From contig JBBDNB010000012.1 of assembly GCA_040877935.1 (NCBI GenBank), positions 62,001 through 126,000 of the forward strand: DNA of 64,000 nucleotides. Direction: 5' to 3'. This document shows, piece after piece, positions 34,942 through 45,300 of the stretch. The notes beneath the pieces were generated by a model. That model saw only the letters and a program-made list of their open reading frames with translations, ran no database searches and was not told the DNA's origin. Position 1 is the stretch's first letter. Each line of letters opens with the position of its first letter. This stretch comes from Chitinophagales bacterium (GTDB lineage: Bacteria; Bacteroidota; Bacteroidia; Chitinophagales; CAIOSU01). The translations under genes and the position numbers were made by a program.

Positions 34942-36600
34942 ATGCGTCAAATTTGTTTTCTAATTGCCTTAATATTTTCCCTGGATTGCACAGCTCAGCA
35001 ATTGTTTTCCAAAACGGATACTTTTACCGAGGCGGACAGCCTGCGGGGTTCACTCAACAAAGATAGGACTTGTTTTGATGTACATTTTTATCATTTGGAT
35101 ATAAAAGTAGATCCGGATAGTCAGTTTATCAGTGGCAGCAATACCATTGCTTTTGAGGTGGTGCACAGCTTTAAGCGATTGCAACTGGATCTGTTCAAGA
35201 ATATGCAGATCAATGCGGTAATGCAGGGAGAGGACAGTCTGGAATTTGTGCGGCACCACGATGCTTTTTATGTGTATTTTGATGAGAACCCCAGGAAAGG
35301 AGCGCTGCATGAAATCACGGTGCATTACGAGGGAAAACCGATCGTGGCCGAAAATGCTCCTTGGGATGGTGGATTTGTTTGGAAAAAAGACAGCAATGGA
35401 AAGCATTGGGTAGGCGTGGCTTGTCAAGGTATGGGAGCGAGCGTTTGGTGGCCCAATAAAGACCACCTGTCGGATGAGCCGGACAGTATGTTGATTTCGG
35501 TTGCGGTGCCTGAAAATTTGATGAATGTTTCCAATGGTCGGTTAAGGAATACGGAAGTTTTGGAAAATGGCTGGAAGCGATTTAATTGGTTTGTTTCCAA
35601 TCCCATCAACAATTACAATGTTACGCTGAATATTGCCGATTATGCCTATTTCTCGGATGAATATGAACGAGCGGAAAGTACGGAAACCTTGCATTATTAT
35701 GTATTGAACGAAAACCTTGAAAAAGCCAAAACCCATTTTGAGCAGGTTAAGCCCATGATGCGCTGTTTTGAGGAATATATGGGGGAATATCCTTTTTGGG
35801 AAGATGGCTATAAACTGGTGGAAACGCCCTATTTGGGCATGGAACATCAGTCGGCCATAGCCTATGGAAATGAGTACAAAACGGGCTATGCCGGCCGGGA
35901 TTATTCCCGCATTGGGCTGGAATTTGATTATATCATCATTCACGAAACCGGACACGAATGGTGGGGCAATGCCGTGAGTGTGGCAGATATTGCTGATTTG
36001 TGGGTGCACGAGGGCTTTTGCACTTATTCGGAAGCGATATATGTGGAGTGCATGTACGATAAGGAAAAAGCGCTGGAATACATCAATGCGAAAAAACCGG
36101 GCGTTCAGAACAAAAAACCAATGTTGGGCGTGCAGGGCGTAAATCATGAGGGTTCGAGCGATATGTACAGCAAGGGCATGTTGGTGTTGAATACTTTGCG
36201 CTCATTGGTTGAGGATGATGAATTGTGGTGGAATACCATTCGGGCTTTGGTGGCTGAATTTTCTTATACAACTACGGATACGGAAGAAGTAGTGGCTTTT
36301 TTAAGTGAGAAATTAAACAAGGATTTGACAGCATTTTTTGAGCAATATTTGGCTTATCCGAATATTCCCGTTTTTGAATATCGACTGGACAGAAGTAGAA
36401 AATCGGCCGAGCTTTCATATCGCTGGAAAGCCGATGTTGCTGATTTTGATATGCCCGTTATTGTGCGTTTTGCCGGAGAGAAAAAATGGATTTTCCCAAA
36501 AAGAGGGGAGTGGCAAAAAATGGAAATTCCGTTGAGGAAAAAGGAGGATTTCTCTGTGGCCGAGGAATTGTTTTATGTTGGGGTGGAAAAGGTGGATTGA
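34942..36600 (+). CDS. M1 family aminopeptidase-like metallopeptidase
   Basis: 552 residues with a signal peptide (MRQICFLIALIFSLDCTAQQ). An N-terminal beta-sandwich leads to the catalytic domain: a GMEHQSA variant of the GxMEN substrate motif near residue 298, zinc site HETGHEWWG (about 334-342) and the third ligand glutamate in WVHEGFCTYSEA near 357. It lacks the long C-terminal helical domain of PepN, as is common for short bacterial M1 enzymes. It would trim N-terminal residues from peptides outside the cytoplasm. No T9SS domain is seen. Confidence 0.9.
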   Translation: MRQICFLIALIFSLDCTAQQLFSKTDTFTEADSLRGSLNKDRTCFDVHFYHLDIKVDPDSQFISGSNTIAFEVVHSFKRLQLDLFKNMQINAVMQGEDSLEFVRHHDAFYVYFDENPRKGALHEITVHYEGKPIVAENAPWDGGFVWKKDSNGKHWVGVACQGMGASVWWPNKDHLSDEPDSMLISVAVPENLMNVSNGRLRNTEVLENGWKRFNWFVSNPINNYNVTLNIADYAYFSDEYERAESTETLHYYVLNENLEKAKTHFEQVKPMMRCFEEYMGEYPFWEDGYKLVETPYLGMEHQSAIAYGNEYKTGYAGRDYSRIGLEFDYIIIHETGHEWWGNAVSVADIADLWVHEGFCTYSEAIYVECMYDKEKALEYINAKKPGVQNKKPMLGVQGVNHEGSSDMYSKGMLVLNTLRSLVEDDELWWNTIRALVAEFSYTTTDTEEVVAFLSEKLNKDLTAFFEQYLAYPNIPVFEYRLDRSRKSAELSYRWKADVADFDMPVIVRFAGEKKWIFPKRGEWQKMEIPLRKKEDFSVAEELFYVGVEKVD

Positions 36601-36642
36601 TTTTAGGAACGAGCTTGAAAACTCGTACTAGTGATGTGGATT

Positions 36643-37296
36643 CTACTTTGATGCTTTTATCACTATATAACTGCTATTAGTATCAGCTATATTATTAAAA
36701 GTATCATTGAAAATAACTTGAAATGGAAATTTAAATTCTCCAACCTTTTTATGAATGACTTCCATTTTATTCAAGTAACCTTCTGTTTTTTTTCTAAATA
36801 TGTCATACACGCCTTTATCATTGGTACCGTAAACTTTGTTTATAGAACCAGGAGGCGTAGCAACATATACCGACAATTGAAGAGTATCTCCTACTTTAAT
36901 ATCAAGTGAGTTAGATTTTGCATAACAAAAGTACTGGCCTTCTTCAAATTCAAGACCGCCTTCACTATCATAAAACCTTCTATACACTAATTCACCACTA
37001 GGATTAAAAAAATTATACTGTTTCAGTAAACCACTTGTATCATAAATATACTCTTCATTAATTTTTTTTAAATCAACTATGCTACCCTTTAGTGCAATTG
37101 AACCATTAGGGTAGAAACAACTATAATTTTCAAGTTTATCATTATACTCATTAAAATCACACCGTATTTTCTCCTTATTAGCGTAAGTGATACTGCTTAA
37201 AACAACATCAATTTGATTAGTATTATCATTATCATTGTTGCAACAGAGTAGAAGAACAAATAAAAAAGACAGCATACATTTTTTTAGTACCAACAT
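36643..37296 (-). CDS. Lipoprotein of unknown function
   Basis: 217 residues from ATG 37296 (a TTG lies four codons earlier). The signal MLVLKKCMLSFLFVLLLCC ends in a lipobox-like LLCC, with an Asn/Asp-rich linker (NNDNDNTN). The mature part has short YWNGS/NPSGELVYRRFYD strands that hint at YwqK/MORN-like repeats, but there is no firm family. The gene lies in an accessory stretch next to a toxin-antitoxin pair. Confidence 0.6.
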   Translation of the reverse strand: MLVLKKCMLSFLFVLLLCCNNDNDNTNQIDVVLSSITYANKEKIRCDFNEYNDKLENYSCFYPNGSIALKGSIVDLKKINEEYIYDTSGLLKQYNFFNPSGELVYRRFYDSEGGLEFEEGQYFCYAKSNSLDIKVGDTLQLSVYVATPPGSINKVYGTNDKGVYDIFRKKTEGYLNKMEVIHKKVGEFKFPFQVIFNDTFNNIADTNSSYIVIKASK

Positions 37297-37414
37297 ATTT
37301 AAGTGCAATTATTTGTTATGTATCCAGATTTAAATTCTCATCATACCCCACTAAAATAGAAAATTTCCGGATTGGTTATTTTAGGTTGCTTTGAATTAGA
37401 CCATAAAAATACTC

Positions 37415-37453
37415 ACTAATAAAAATTCGCTTTTAGCGAACTATTTTATTAGT
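37415..37453. promoter_or_regulatory. Nested palindromes, probable HigBA operator
   Basis: ACTAATAAAA (37415-37424) is complementary to TTTTATTAGT (37444-37453), and inside it TTCGC (37426-37430) pairs with GCGAA (37436-37440). The right arm overlaps a TAGTTTTG -7 box (37450-37457). Toxin-antitoxin complexes usually bind such sites to repress themselves. Confidence 0.65.
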
Positions 37454-37466
37454 TTTGATGTGTGTT

Positions 37467-37796
37467 ATGAAAGTTCACTTAATCAAATGGAAATCTGTTG
37501 AAGGATTCATTTTGAATCACGCGCGTTCAAAAGTATCATTTGAAGGCTTTAAAGAAAGTATTAAACAGGCAGATTGGAACTCGATCAATGATGTTCAGCA
37601 AACATTTGCTTCAGCAGATTTAATAAGTAACAATAGAATAGTTTTTAACATTGGAGGTAATAATTATCGTATGATTTGTGCTTTTTGGTTTGGCCCTAAA
37701 ATGGTTCATCTATACTTGAAATGGATTGGCACACATGCAGAGTACACAAAATTATGCAGCAGAAACCTTCAATATTCAATTGATAAATTTTCATGA
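37467..37796 (+). CDS. higB: HigB-type toxin (mRNA interferase)
   Basis: 109 residues from ATG 37467; an ATG at 37458 is also in frame, but it coincides with the likely -7 box, so the later start fits a near-leaderless mRNA. The HigB family (PF09907) is recognised by VFNIGGNNYRMICAFWFG (about 56-73) and VHLYLKWIGTHAEYTKL near residue 80. It cleaves mRNA at the ribosome and is held in check by HigA. The antitoxin gene overlaps its stop by four bases. Confidence 0.88.
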   Translation: MKVHLIKWKSVEGFILNHARSKVSFEGFKESIKQADWNSINDVQQTFASADLISNNRIVFNIGGNNYRMICAFWFGPKMVHLYLKWIGTHAEYTKLCSRNLQYSIDKFS

Positions 37797-38212
37797 AAAT
37801 GACGAACTATATTATCATCAGGACAGAAGATCAATATTATGCTTATTGCAATGAACTCGAAAGATTGAGCTCAAAATACCAAGACAATCCTTCTGATGTG
37901 TTATTGGATAAGATAGAAACGCTTACACTGCTAATAGAACATTATGACCAAGAACATTCAAGTCTCAATGAGCTTGACCCCATTGAACTGTTGAAGTATT
38001 TGATGAAAGAAAATCAATTGAAGCAAATAGAACTGGCGAATCTGCTTCAGATTTCAAAAGGGCATTTGTCAGATATATTAAGCTACAAAAAAGGTCTTTC
38101 CAAAAATATCATTCGATTGCTTTCTGAAAGATTCAAGGTAAGGCAGAGTGCTTTTAACAGACCCTATAAATTAATTTCAGATATTGACAAGCAGTACAGA
38201 AATGCGAGTTGA
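37793..38212 (+). CDS. higA: HigA-type antitoxin (Xre helix-turn-helix)
   Basis: 139 residues. The C-terminal half has an Xre HTH: LMKENQLKQIELANLLQIS (about 76-94) and GHLSDILSYKKGLSKNIIRLL. The N-terminal half is the toxin-binding region. Its ATG overlaps the toxin stop by four bases, which couples expression. It probably represses the operon through the palindromes at 37415-37453. Confidence 0.88.
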   Translation: MKMTNYIIIRTEDQYYAYCNELERLSSKYQDNPSDVLLDKIETLTLLIEHYDQEHSSLNELDPIELLKYLMKENQLKQIELANLLQISKGHLSDILSYKKGLSKNIIRLLSERFKVRQSAFNRPYKLISDIDKQYRNAS

Positions 38213-38227
38213 ATGTAATTGTTAAAA

Positions 38228-38497
38228 TCATTTGCTTGTTAGCTGTTTATCTGATTTTGGGTTTTGTTCCAAGGCTAGTTTATGTAAAAACTCAGGAGCG
38301 AAATCAGCACCATTTTCCCACTCAATTGTCCATCTGTTTAATGTAAAACTTTTGAAGTACTCAACATTTTTTAGAGGTTGATAAATGGGACCTGCTAAAT
38401 GTTTTTTTAAGTCAATTGTTCTGCGTAATCCATCATTAAAACTAAGCTCAAGTTTGTATTCTTTTAAATGTTTTGCAGTTGTTACCTTTATTAGCAT
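38228..38497 (-). CDS. DUF2442 domain protein
   Basis: 89 residues, the normal length for DUF2442: an opening VTTAKHLKEYKLELSFNDGLRRTIDL and the closing WENGADFAPEFLHKLA are characteristic. It is 5 bases downstream of a DUF4160 gene, the usual arrangement for this pair, which has been proposed to be a toxin-antitoxin-like or mobile accessory unit. It converges on the HigA gene, 15 bases away. Confidence 0.85.
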   Translation of the reverse strand: MLIKVTTAKHLKEYKLELSFNDGLRRTIDLKKHLAGPIYQPLKNVEYFKSFTLNRWTIEWENGADFAPEFLHKLALEQNPKSDKQLTSK

Positions 38498-38502
38498 GTG
38501 AA

Positions 38503-38760
38503 TTATTTTAATGGTTCTATTTTATTTAACTGTTTGAATTGCATGGCAAGTTTCCAGTCTTCCAATAATTCTTCTTTGTGTAAATCAATCCATTCATAAA
38601 TAAGTTTCAAGGCTCTCCTTGGCATTTCACCTTTTATAACTCCATTTTCCAGTTCAACCTTTGCGTCATAATCCTGGTATTCTATATGGATATGTGGTGG
38701 GTTATGATCATTGTAAAACATTCTTACTACTATTCCATAAAATCTACTTATTTCTGGCAT
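38503..38760 (-). CDS. DUF4160 domain protein
   Basis: 85 residues, the normal length for DUF4160, with the family core RMFYNDHNPPHIHIEYQDYDAKV (residues 13-35) and a C-terminal helix pair (EWIDLHKEELLEDWKL). The first gene of the DUF4160-DUF2442 pair. The function is not known; the HNPPHIH motif is suggestive of metal binding, but that is inference. Confidence 0.87.
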   Translation of the reverse strand: MPEISRFYGIVVRMFYNDHNPPHIHIEYQDYDAKVELENGVIKGEMPRRALKLIYEWIDLHKEELLEDWKLAMQFKQLNKIEPLK

Positions 38761-38868
38761 GAAATAAAATTACATTTTTTTTGGAATCTTTAGATGGAGC
38801 AATATTAAATTCGTGTATTCACGGCATAATGGTATGGGCGTAGGAATTTTCTAATACATATTTTCGCT

Positions 38869-39639
38869 TCAAGGACATTCAGAATCTAAAAGCTCAACTT
38901 TTACATTTTCTGTAATGATTTCAGAGAGCAGTTTTAATTCATCAGAGTCAAATTTCTGTGCCAATTCTAAAAGTGCTACATCCTTAGTCAGGGGCTTATA
39001 GTTGTTGTAATCCACAAAGCGTATGCCTTCAATATATCTTGGGTTAAAAGCTTCGCGAAAGCGCATGCCACCAACATTTGTTTCAAAGCTGTAGGCCAGG
39101 TAATCTACTGTAAAAGAATCAGTCTGTATCCAATAGAGATAGATGTCCTCAAAATCTTCGCCACCGCCTTCCTGGTCAAAAGTGACTTGTAGCAAATGGT
39201 ATTTTTTATTATTGATGTTTTCTTCTCCCAGGTATTTTTTGTTTACAGCCTCATCATTCAAGCGCCAGGGCAATTGCACAAAATAATGCACTGAATTTAC
39301 AGAAGCGGAATATTTTGCCGCCATTGTGTCTGGGATTTGCTGTGTAGCACCGTTTTTTAATCTTCTGAAACCTGTTGGACTAAGTACATCCCTGATTGTA
39401 GCTGATGAATCATTGCTGATGCGCTCCAAAGTCATTTGTCCGCATTGGCCAATGCTTTTGTAGCTTTTGTCTCTGAAATCAAAACGCACCTTAGCGTTTG
39501 CAAATGCTTGTGTGCCAGATTTTTCAATGGCTTTATCTACAATTTTTTGAGCATTATGTGATTCTTCTGGGTTGTTTTGGCAAGCAACAAATAGAAATAA
39601 AACAAGAAAATAAGAAAGTCCCGATTTTTGTTTTTGCAT
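38869..39639 (-). CDS. DUF6503 family lipoprotein
   Basis: 256 residues. The signal GLSYFLVLFLFVAC has a lipobox, followed by a polar linker. The mature part matches the DUF6503 pattern: VDKAIEKSGTQAFANAKVRFDFRDKSY after the linker, LPWRLNDEAV in the middle, and YLAYSFET...MRFREAFNPRYIEGIRFVDY. It is related to the lipoprotein-carrier-like beta folds. The gene lies 9 bases after the GT2 gene, so the two are probably one transcript. Confidence 0.75.
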   Translation of the reverse strand: MQKQKSGLSYFLVLFLFVACQNNPEESHNAQKIVDKAIEKSGTQAFANAKVRFDFRDKSYKSIGQCGQMTLERISNDSSATIRDVLSPTGFRRLKNGATQQIPDTMAAKYSASVNSVHYFVQLPWRLNDEAVNKKYLGEENINNKKYHLLQVTFDQEGGGEDFEDIYLYWIQTDSFTVDYLAYSFETNVGGMRFREAFNPRYIEGIRFVDYNNYKPLTKDVALLELAQKFDSDELKLLSEIITENVKVELLDSECP

Positions 39640-39648
39640 GATTTGGAT

Positions 39649-40377
39649 TTATTTCTTGCTGAAAAACCTGTAAAATAGAATCTTCATAAAGTTAGCGCAT
39701 TCGATCAGCATCTGTTTCCAGCTTATTTTAGAAAATGTCACGGTATCTTTCAGGGAAACCGGTACTGTTATTATTTTCAAGGTTTTGTCCTGATTTGCGA
39801 GGTAAAGAAATTCGAGGTCAAACAAATATCTGTTGATTTTGGTTTTAAGCAGGATTTTTTTGCCTTTGTTGTTAAATCCCTTTAGACCTGTTTGTGTATC
39901 TGAAGTAGGGAGCTGAAGCAGCATGCGAACACTAGAACGCAGCAACCTGGATATTAAGACCCTTAAGAATGGGACATTCTTATAATAATCCGTTTCCCTT
40001 GATCCCACAGCAATATCTGCTTGTTCAAAGAGAAGATTTTCATACATGTTTGCCAGATCTTTTTCGGCATATGGAAAATCTATATCGGTGAATATCTGCA
40101 AATCACTTTTTCCCAAAGCAATTCCTTTCCTTATTGCATTGCCTTTGCCTTTATTTATAGCTAAATGCTCAATACATAAATCAGGTATTTTTTGATTTAA
40201 AGAAAGCAATGCAGCATCATTTATACCTTTGCTTGATCCATCATTTACAATAATGACTTGAATATTTGTATCAGGCAGTAATTTGCGAATTTCGATGTAG
40301 CTGTTGAATACATTTTTTTCCCAATCAGGAAGCGGGTTGTAGCAGGGGAGAATTAAATCGAGAGTGGGTTTATTCAT
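39649..40377 (-). CDS. Glycosyltransferase family 2 (polyprenyl-phosphate sugar synthase-like)
   Basis: 242 residues. The GT-A fold begins LDLILPCYNPLPDWEKN, with VIIVNDGSSKG near residue 43 and the metal-binding DIDFPYAEKDL near residue 96. The length and the DTQTGLKGFN motif near 160 are typical of dolichol/undecaprenyl-phosphate mannose or glucose synthases. No transmembrane helices are seen at the C-terminus. It would charge a lipid carrier for a membrane glycosyltransferase; the multi-span protein at 40504 is a candidate recipient. Confidence 0.85.
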   Translation of the reverse strand: MNKPTLDLILPCYNPLPDWEKNVFNSYIEIRKLLPDTNIQVIIVNDGSSKGINDAALLSLNQKIPDLCIEHLAINKGKGNAIRKGIALGKSDLQIFTDIDFPYAEKDLANMYENLLFEQADIAVGSRETDYYKNVPFLRVLISRLLRSSVRMLLQLPTSDTQTGLKGFNNKGKKILLKTKINRYLFDLEFLYLANQDKTLKIITVPVSLKDTVTFSKISWKQMLIECANFMKILFYRFFSKK

Positions 40378-40503
40378 TAGTACAACAAATTTATAGAAAA
40401 ATTGCTGTAGTTATTTTTTGAAATGATATAGCTTAATTTATGCAATGGTATTTATATCAATTCTCTTATTTTCACGGATAAATAAATTTATTACTCATTA
40501 TTT

Positions 40504-42213
40504 ATGAAGTCGATTATTAGTTCCTGTAATAGATTGCCTGATTATGCCTATTTAATATTTTTCATACTATTATCTGCAATTGTATTTCTACCAAGTATTC
40601 CTTCAGGTTTTGTATTTGATTTTATTGGTTGGGCATGGCTTTATCAACAGGGTACTTTCCTTGATGCTTTGAACAGCTTTGAATACAAAGGCATACATCC
40701 GGTGCTACATGCTTTTTCCTATTCTTTTTTTAAGCTGTTTGGTTTTGATGGATTTGCTTGGTATTTGGTGACATCAGTTCTGCATGGATTGAATGCTTTT
40801 GTACTGTTCAAATTTTTAAAGTATCTGCTTTTTAATTTTGAAATAACTACTCCTGTATTTTTGGCAGCTGTAATTTCAGTTCTGTTTATACTTCATCCCT
40901 ATAATGTTGAGCCGGTAGTTTGGAAAGCATGCCTTCACTATTTGCTCTCATTCTTTACGATTGTATTGAGCTTATATCTTATATCGGTAAATGTTGTTGA
41001 AAACTCCACAAAACATTATTGGATTGGTATTTTGCTTTTTGCTACTGCTTTGTTCACCCTGGAAATTTCCTTTATTACTCCATTGCTTTGGTTTTTAACT
41101 GCTGCTTTGATCAATACAAGATTATCTTCAGAAAATAAAAAGTCATTTCTAAGCTTGGGAATTAGAATGTTGTTGATTCCCGCCTTCTTTTTTGTAGGGT
41201 ATCTATCATTGACCTATCTCAAATTGGGTAGTGCAATAGGCCATTATGGCGCAGATAAGCATCTTAATTTCGATTTTTATAAAATTCTCCTGAATGCCTA
41301 CAGCTACTTTGTAAAACACCTGCTTTTTGCCAGGAATTTTAATTTTTATAACAAACCGGCTTATGAGTTGCTCAGTCAGCCTTTTGTCTTGCTTGTAATT
41401 ACCGGTTTTTTGATTTTTCTGCTTCTTGCTGCTTTATACTATTTTAAGAAAATTCCTCGCAATATTTTACTCTCACTGCATTTTGCAGTTTTGTTTTTTG
41501 TGAGTTTGTTGCCGGTTTTGAATTTGTTTTTTTATCACTTATTGTTGTCCGAAAATGACAGGTACGGCTATCTTGCTTCTCCTTTTATAATAGCTTCATT
41601 TGTACTTCTTTTCATTAATATTCGCAGCTATTTAAAATGGATACCTGTTTTGCTTTACTTTATGCTAAGTGTTTACTTTTTTAGCATAACTATAGATGCA
41701 TGGCACAAGTCGGGAATTATAACCCGTGCTTTAGTTAATGATTTTTCTTTTTATGATAAAGAAGAAATAATTTTCCTGAATACCCCTGATAATTATATGG
41801 GGGCAATTATATTGAGAGCTGTAAACTCTGATCAATCAATGTTTAATCTTTCATTGGAAACCATGAGAGGAAAGAAATTTGAAGGAAAAATATGGGAAGT
41901 TGCGCAATACAGTATGGTCGATAGTGAAAACAAATTCGCAATTCAAAGTGACAGCAGCAATCATCTGAGTATTACATTTAGCAAATGGGGTTCCTGGTGG
42001 ATGAAAAATGCCCATGGTGCTGTGTCGTATGAAACTGAAAGGTATAAAATGGTACTGAATGACGTAGTATCCTATGATTTGTATATTAAAGGCGAGCTGA
42101 ATGAAAATACAGCAGTACTTTATCACGATGGAAATAAATGGAAGGAGCTAAGTATAGATTCAATAAAATCAAACAAAGCGGTAAAACTCAATAATTATAA
42201 GGGTGTTTATTAG
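40504..42213 (+). CDS. Multi-span membrane protein, GT-C glycosyltransferase-like
   Basis: 569 residues with about ten hydrophobic segments up to residue 400 and a soluble C-terminal domain of about 150 residues. The first extracytoplasmic loop (WAWLYQQGTFLDALNSFEYKGIHPVLH) resembles the GT-C fold of TMTC/PMT-like transferases, but I did not find a clear catalytic aspartate pair. It is divergent from the GT2 gene at 40377 (126 bases between starts), which could make the donor lipid. Function inferred. Confidence 0.65.
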   Translation: MKSIISSCNRLPDYAYLIFFILLSAIVFLPSIPSGFVFDFIGWAWLYQQGTFLDALNSFEYKGIHPVLHAFSYSFFKLFGFDGFAWYLVTSVLHGLNAFVLFKFLKYLLFNFEITTPVFLAAVISVLFILHPYNVEPVVWKACLHYLLSFFTIVLSLYLISVNVVENSTKHYWIGILLFATALFTLEISFITPLLWFLTAALINTRLSSENKKSFLSLGIRMLLIPAFFFVGYLSLTYLKLGSAIGHYGADKHLNFDFYKILLNAYSYFVKHLLFARNFNFYNKPAYELLSQPFVLLVITGFLIFLLLAALYYFKKIPRNILLSLHFAVLFFVSLLPVLNLFFYHLLLSENDRYGYLASPFIIASFVLLFINIRSYLKWIPVLLYFMLSVYFFSITIDAWHKSGIITRALVNDFSFYDKEEIIFLNTPDNYMGAIILRAVNSDQSMFNLSLETMRGKKFEGKIWEVAQYSMVDSENKFAIQSDSSNHLSITFSKWGSWWMKNAHGAVSYETERYKMVLNDVVSYDLYIKGELNENTAVLYHDGNKWKELSIDSIKSNKAVKLNNYKGVY

Positions 42214-42262
42214 CCTGAGTTTGGAAATTCAATTTGATGCCTAATCACAGTTGTTATAATAA

Positions 42263-42302
42263 GAAAAAAGGCTTTCTGCATATCTGCAAAAAGCCTTTTT
42301 TC
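42263..42302. terminator. Bidirectional intrinsic terminator
   Basis: AAAAAAGGCTTT (from 42264) pairs with AAAGCCTTTTTT (to 42302) around GCA...TGC. A-run and T-run on either side let it serve both the + strand gene ending at 42213 and the - strand adhesin gene ending at 42361. Confidence 0.85.
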
Positions 42303-42360
42303 TCTCTAACCAAAAACTATAACAACCAAACTATAGTTTCTTTTTTGATGCTCCTGAAAC

Positions 42361-45300
42361 TTATCTCAGAAGCGTCACATTTCCTTTTTTTAATACTTCC
42401 TGTCCGTTGGAGCATACGCCCTCCATTACATAGACAAATACGTCTGAACTCAACATACGTCCTTTGTAAAAGCCATCCCAACCGTGATTGACATCTTTAC
42501 TTTCAAATACCATATTGCCCCAGCGATCAAATATCCTGAAATAATTCAGATGGGATACGCCAAATCCTCTTACATAAAGCACGTCATTGATTTCGTCTTT
42601 ATTGGGCGAAAAAGTATTGGGAATATAGAAATTGTCACCACAATCCCCGGCAGATTTTACCAATACTGTATCATAGGCCACACAGCCCTCAGTATCGGTA
42701 AATTTCAATGTAAATTCCTGCTCGTCCTGATCAACGTACCATTCCGGGTTTTCACAATTGGTACAGTTTAGGGCTTCATAAGGCCCCCACTCATAATTTC
42801 TTGCAAAATGACTGCTCACTACGTTAAGGGTGATTGTTCCGCCATTAACAGAGCGTTCAGGATCCTCAATTTTAAGATCAGGGATTTGGTTTACTTTGAT
42901 ATTTACCTTTTGTGTGTCAGCAATACAAGCGCCACTTTCAATAATTCTGGTGTAGCTAATACTGCGCTCTGGTTTACTCTGAACAGAGTGCTCTGAAATA
43001 TTGCTCAGGTAGTTAAGTGGTGACCAGCTTACAGTTGAACCCAGATAGCTTTCAGCAGAAATATTAGTATTGAACTGCACAACATTGCCGGCACATATAC
43101 TTGTGTCATTCAATGGACTGGCAATCACTTTTTCTATTACTTCCAGGTTAACAGTGTCGGAATTTTGACAGTCATATTGATTGTATGCAGTTACGATCAA
43201 TTGAATATCATCTTCAGGATTTGCTGTTGGGCTCAGTATATTGTCTGCCGATAATACTTTTGGCTGTGTCCACTCAAAAACAACACCTGTATTTGAAACA
43301 GAGCTTAATGTAATTTCATCACCGAGGCACAGTTTTGTGTCCTCAATTGTTTGAATATCTGGCAAAGGACGAACAGTTATTGTAATACTGTCTTGTGCAG
43401 TACATCCAAATTCACTTTCAACTTCAACAACATATTCTATATCATTGATGGCTGTAAAGCTCGGGTCATCACAATTTGTGCAGTTTAATCCTGAAGTATT
43501 TTCAAGCCAGGTGTAATTCACTCCTCCACTTGCCTGCAGGTTTACGGTTTCATTCAGGCAAGCATCAGAAGGGCCAACAATGTGAGTTACCGGAAGCGGG
43601 TTTACAAATACTTTTACACTATCAGAAATTGTACAGGCAAATTGGTTGCTCATTTCAACTACATATGTTGCAGAATCTTCGGGAGTGGCAACTGGATTTT
43701 CGCAATTAGTACAAGACAGGCTGTTATTGCCATTAGCAATCCAGTTATAGCTGTTGCCCCCCTGTGTATTTAGCACTACTGAAGCACCTTCACATATTGT
43801 GGTGTCGTTTTGTACAATTCCATCGGGATTTGGATTTACTGTTACAGATACGGAATCTGTACTAACACATCCTGCAGAATTACTTACTTCTACATAATAC
43901 ACAGTGCTTTCTATAGCTCTTATAATATTAGTGTCACAGCTCGGACAATTGCCATTGGGAGTCCAGTTGTAAAAATCACCGCCACTTGCCCAGATTTCAG
44001 CAATTTCCCCATAGCATAGTACTGTATCTGAACTTGTATTTGTCTGTGGTGGATAATTCACTTGAATATTTACAGAGTCTGTATTGCTGCAACCTTTTTT
44101 GTCTGTAACAGTTAAAACATAATTTGTAGTAGAATCCGGTTGTGCAATAGGATTGGCTATATTTGAATTGCTTAGACCAGCTGCAGGTGTCCAATTATAG
44201 GTAATTCCCCCTTGGCCGTTAAGTTGAGTTTGCTCATAAGAACAGATACTTGAATCTTGTCCTGCATTGGCAATAGGTAACTCGTTGATGGTTATTGCAT
44301 TGGAAACAGTATCTCTACAACCACTCACTGATGTTACAATCAATTGAACATCGTAAGTTCCGGAATCTGGATACTGTGTCACTGTATTTTGAGTACTGTC
44401 AGTTAGTCCATTGCCAAAATCCCAGCTCCATTTGGCAAGTGTACTGTCAGATTGGGTAAGGTCTGTAAATGTGATGTCTGCGGAAATACATTTTAATCCT
44501 GCATTACTGAATTCTGCCTGTGGCCCACGATCAACACGAATAAAAGCCTCTTTTCTCATGGTATCAGAACAGTAGTCATTTGAAACAATCAGCTCTACTG
44601 TATAAATTCCTGGGCTATTATAATGATGTAAAGGATTTTGAGCTGTAGAAGTATTGCCGTCACCAAAATCCCAGTGTCGGTTTGTAATATTAGGGAATCC
44701 GGTTGAAAGGTCTCCGAATTGAATGCTTCCTGATTTACACAGATAATTGCTGTCTGCAATAAAATCTGCCTGAATATCCCCAACCATTAATGTGTCGCTA
44801 CTGCTAATTGTAAATAAGCATCCCTGCCCGTCATCCAATACCAGTACGGGGTTGTAGATTCCGGAATTGGGATAAGTATGAGTAGCTGTATCTCCTCCGG
44901 TAAAAAGCGTACCATCACCAAAATCCCAGGTATTCTCCACAGAATTGATTGTCTGTGCCGTAAATTCTATTTCATTGCCCAGGCAGCCATCTTTAGGGGT
45001 AAAACTAAAAGTGCCATTAGGACCGTTGACTATTACCAGGTCTTCTTTTTTCAAAGTGTCTTTACAACCTACTATATTTGTTACAATCAATTCTACAGAG
45101 AAACTCCCCGGTTGATTGTAAACATTTGAAGGCTCGTTGATCTGACTTTTACTGCCATCACCAAAATCCCAATCCCATGCTGTAATATTGCCTTTGGAGC
45201 TGTCCGTGAAATGCACCAATAATGGCGGACAAGGTGAGAAAAGCGAATCGGCATAAAAATCAGCAACCGGATCTGAAACAGTTACATAATCCGTTTTTAC

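Noticed and set aside
35542-36147. 201-codon minus-strand frame
   Set aside because: Antisense to the M1 peptidase catalytic domain, with no family pattern.
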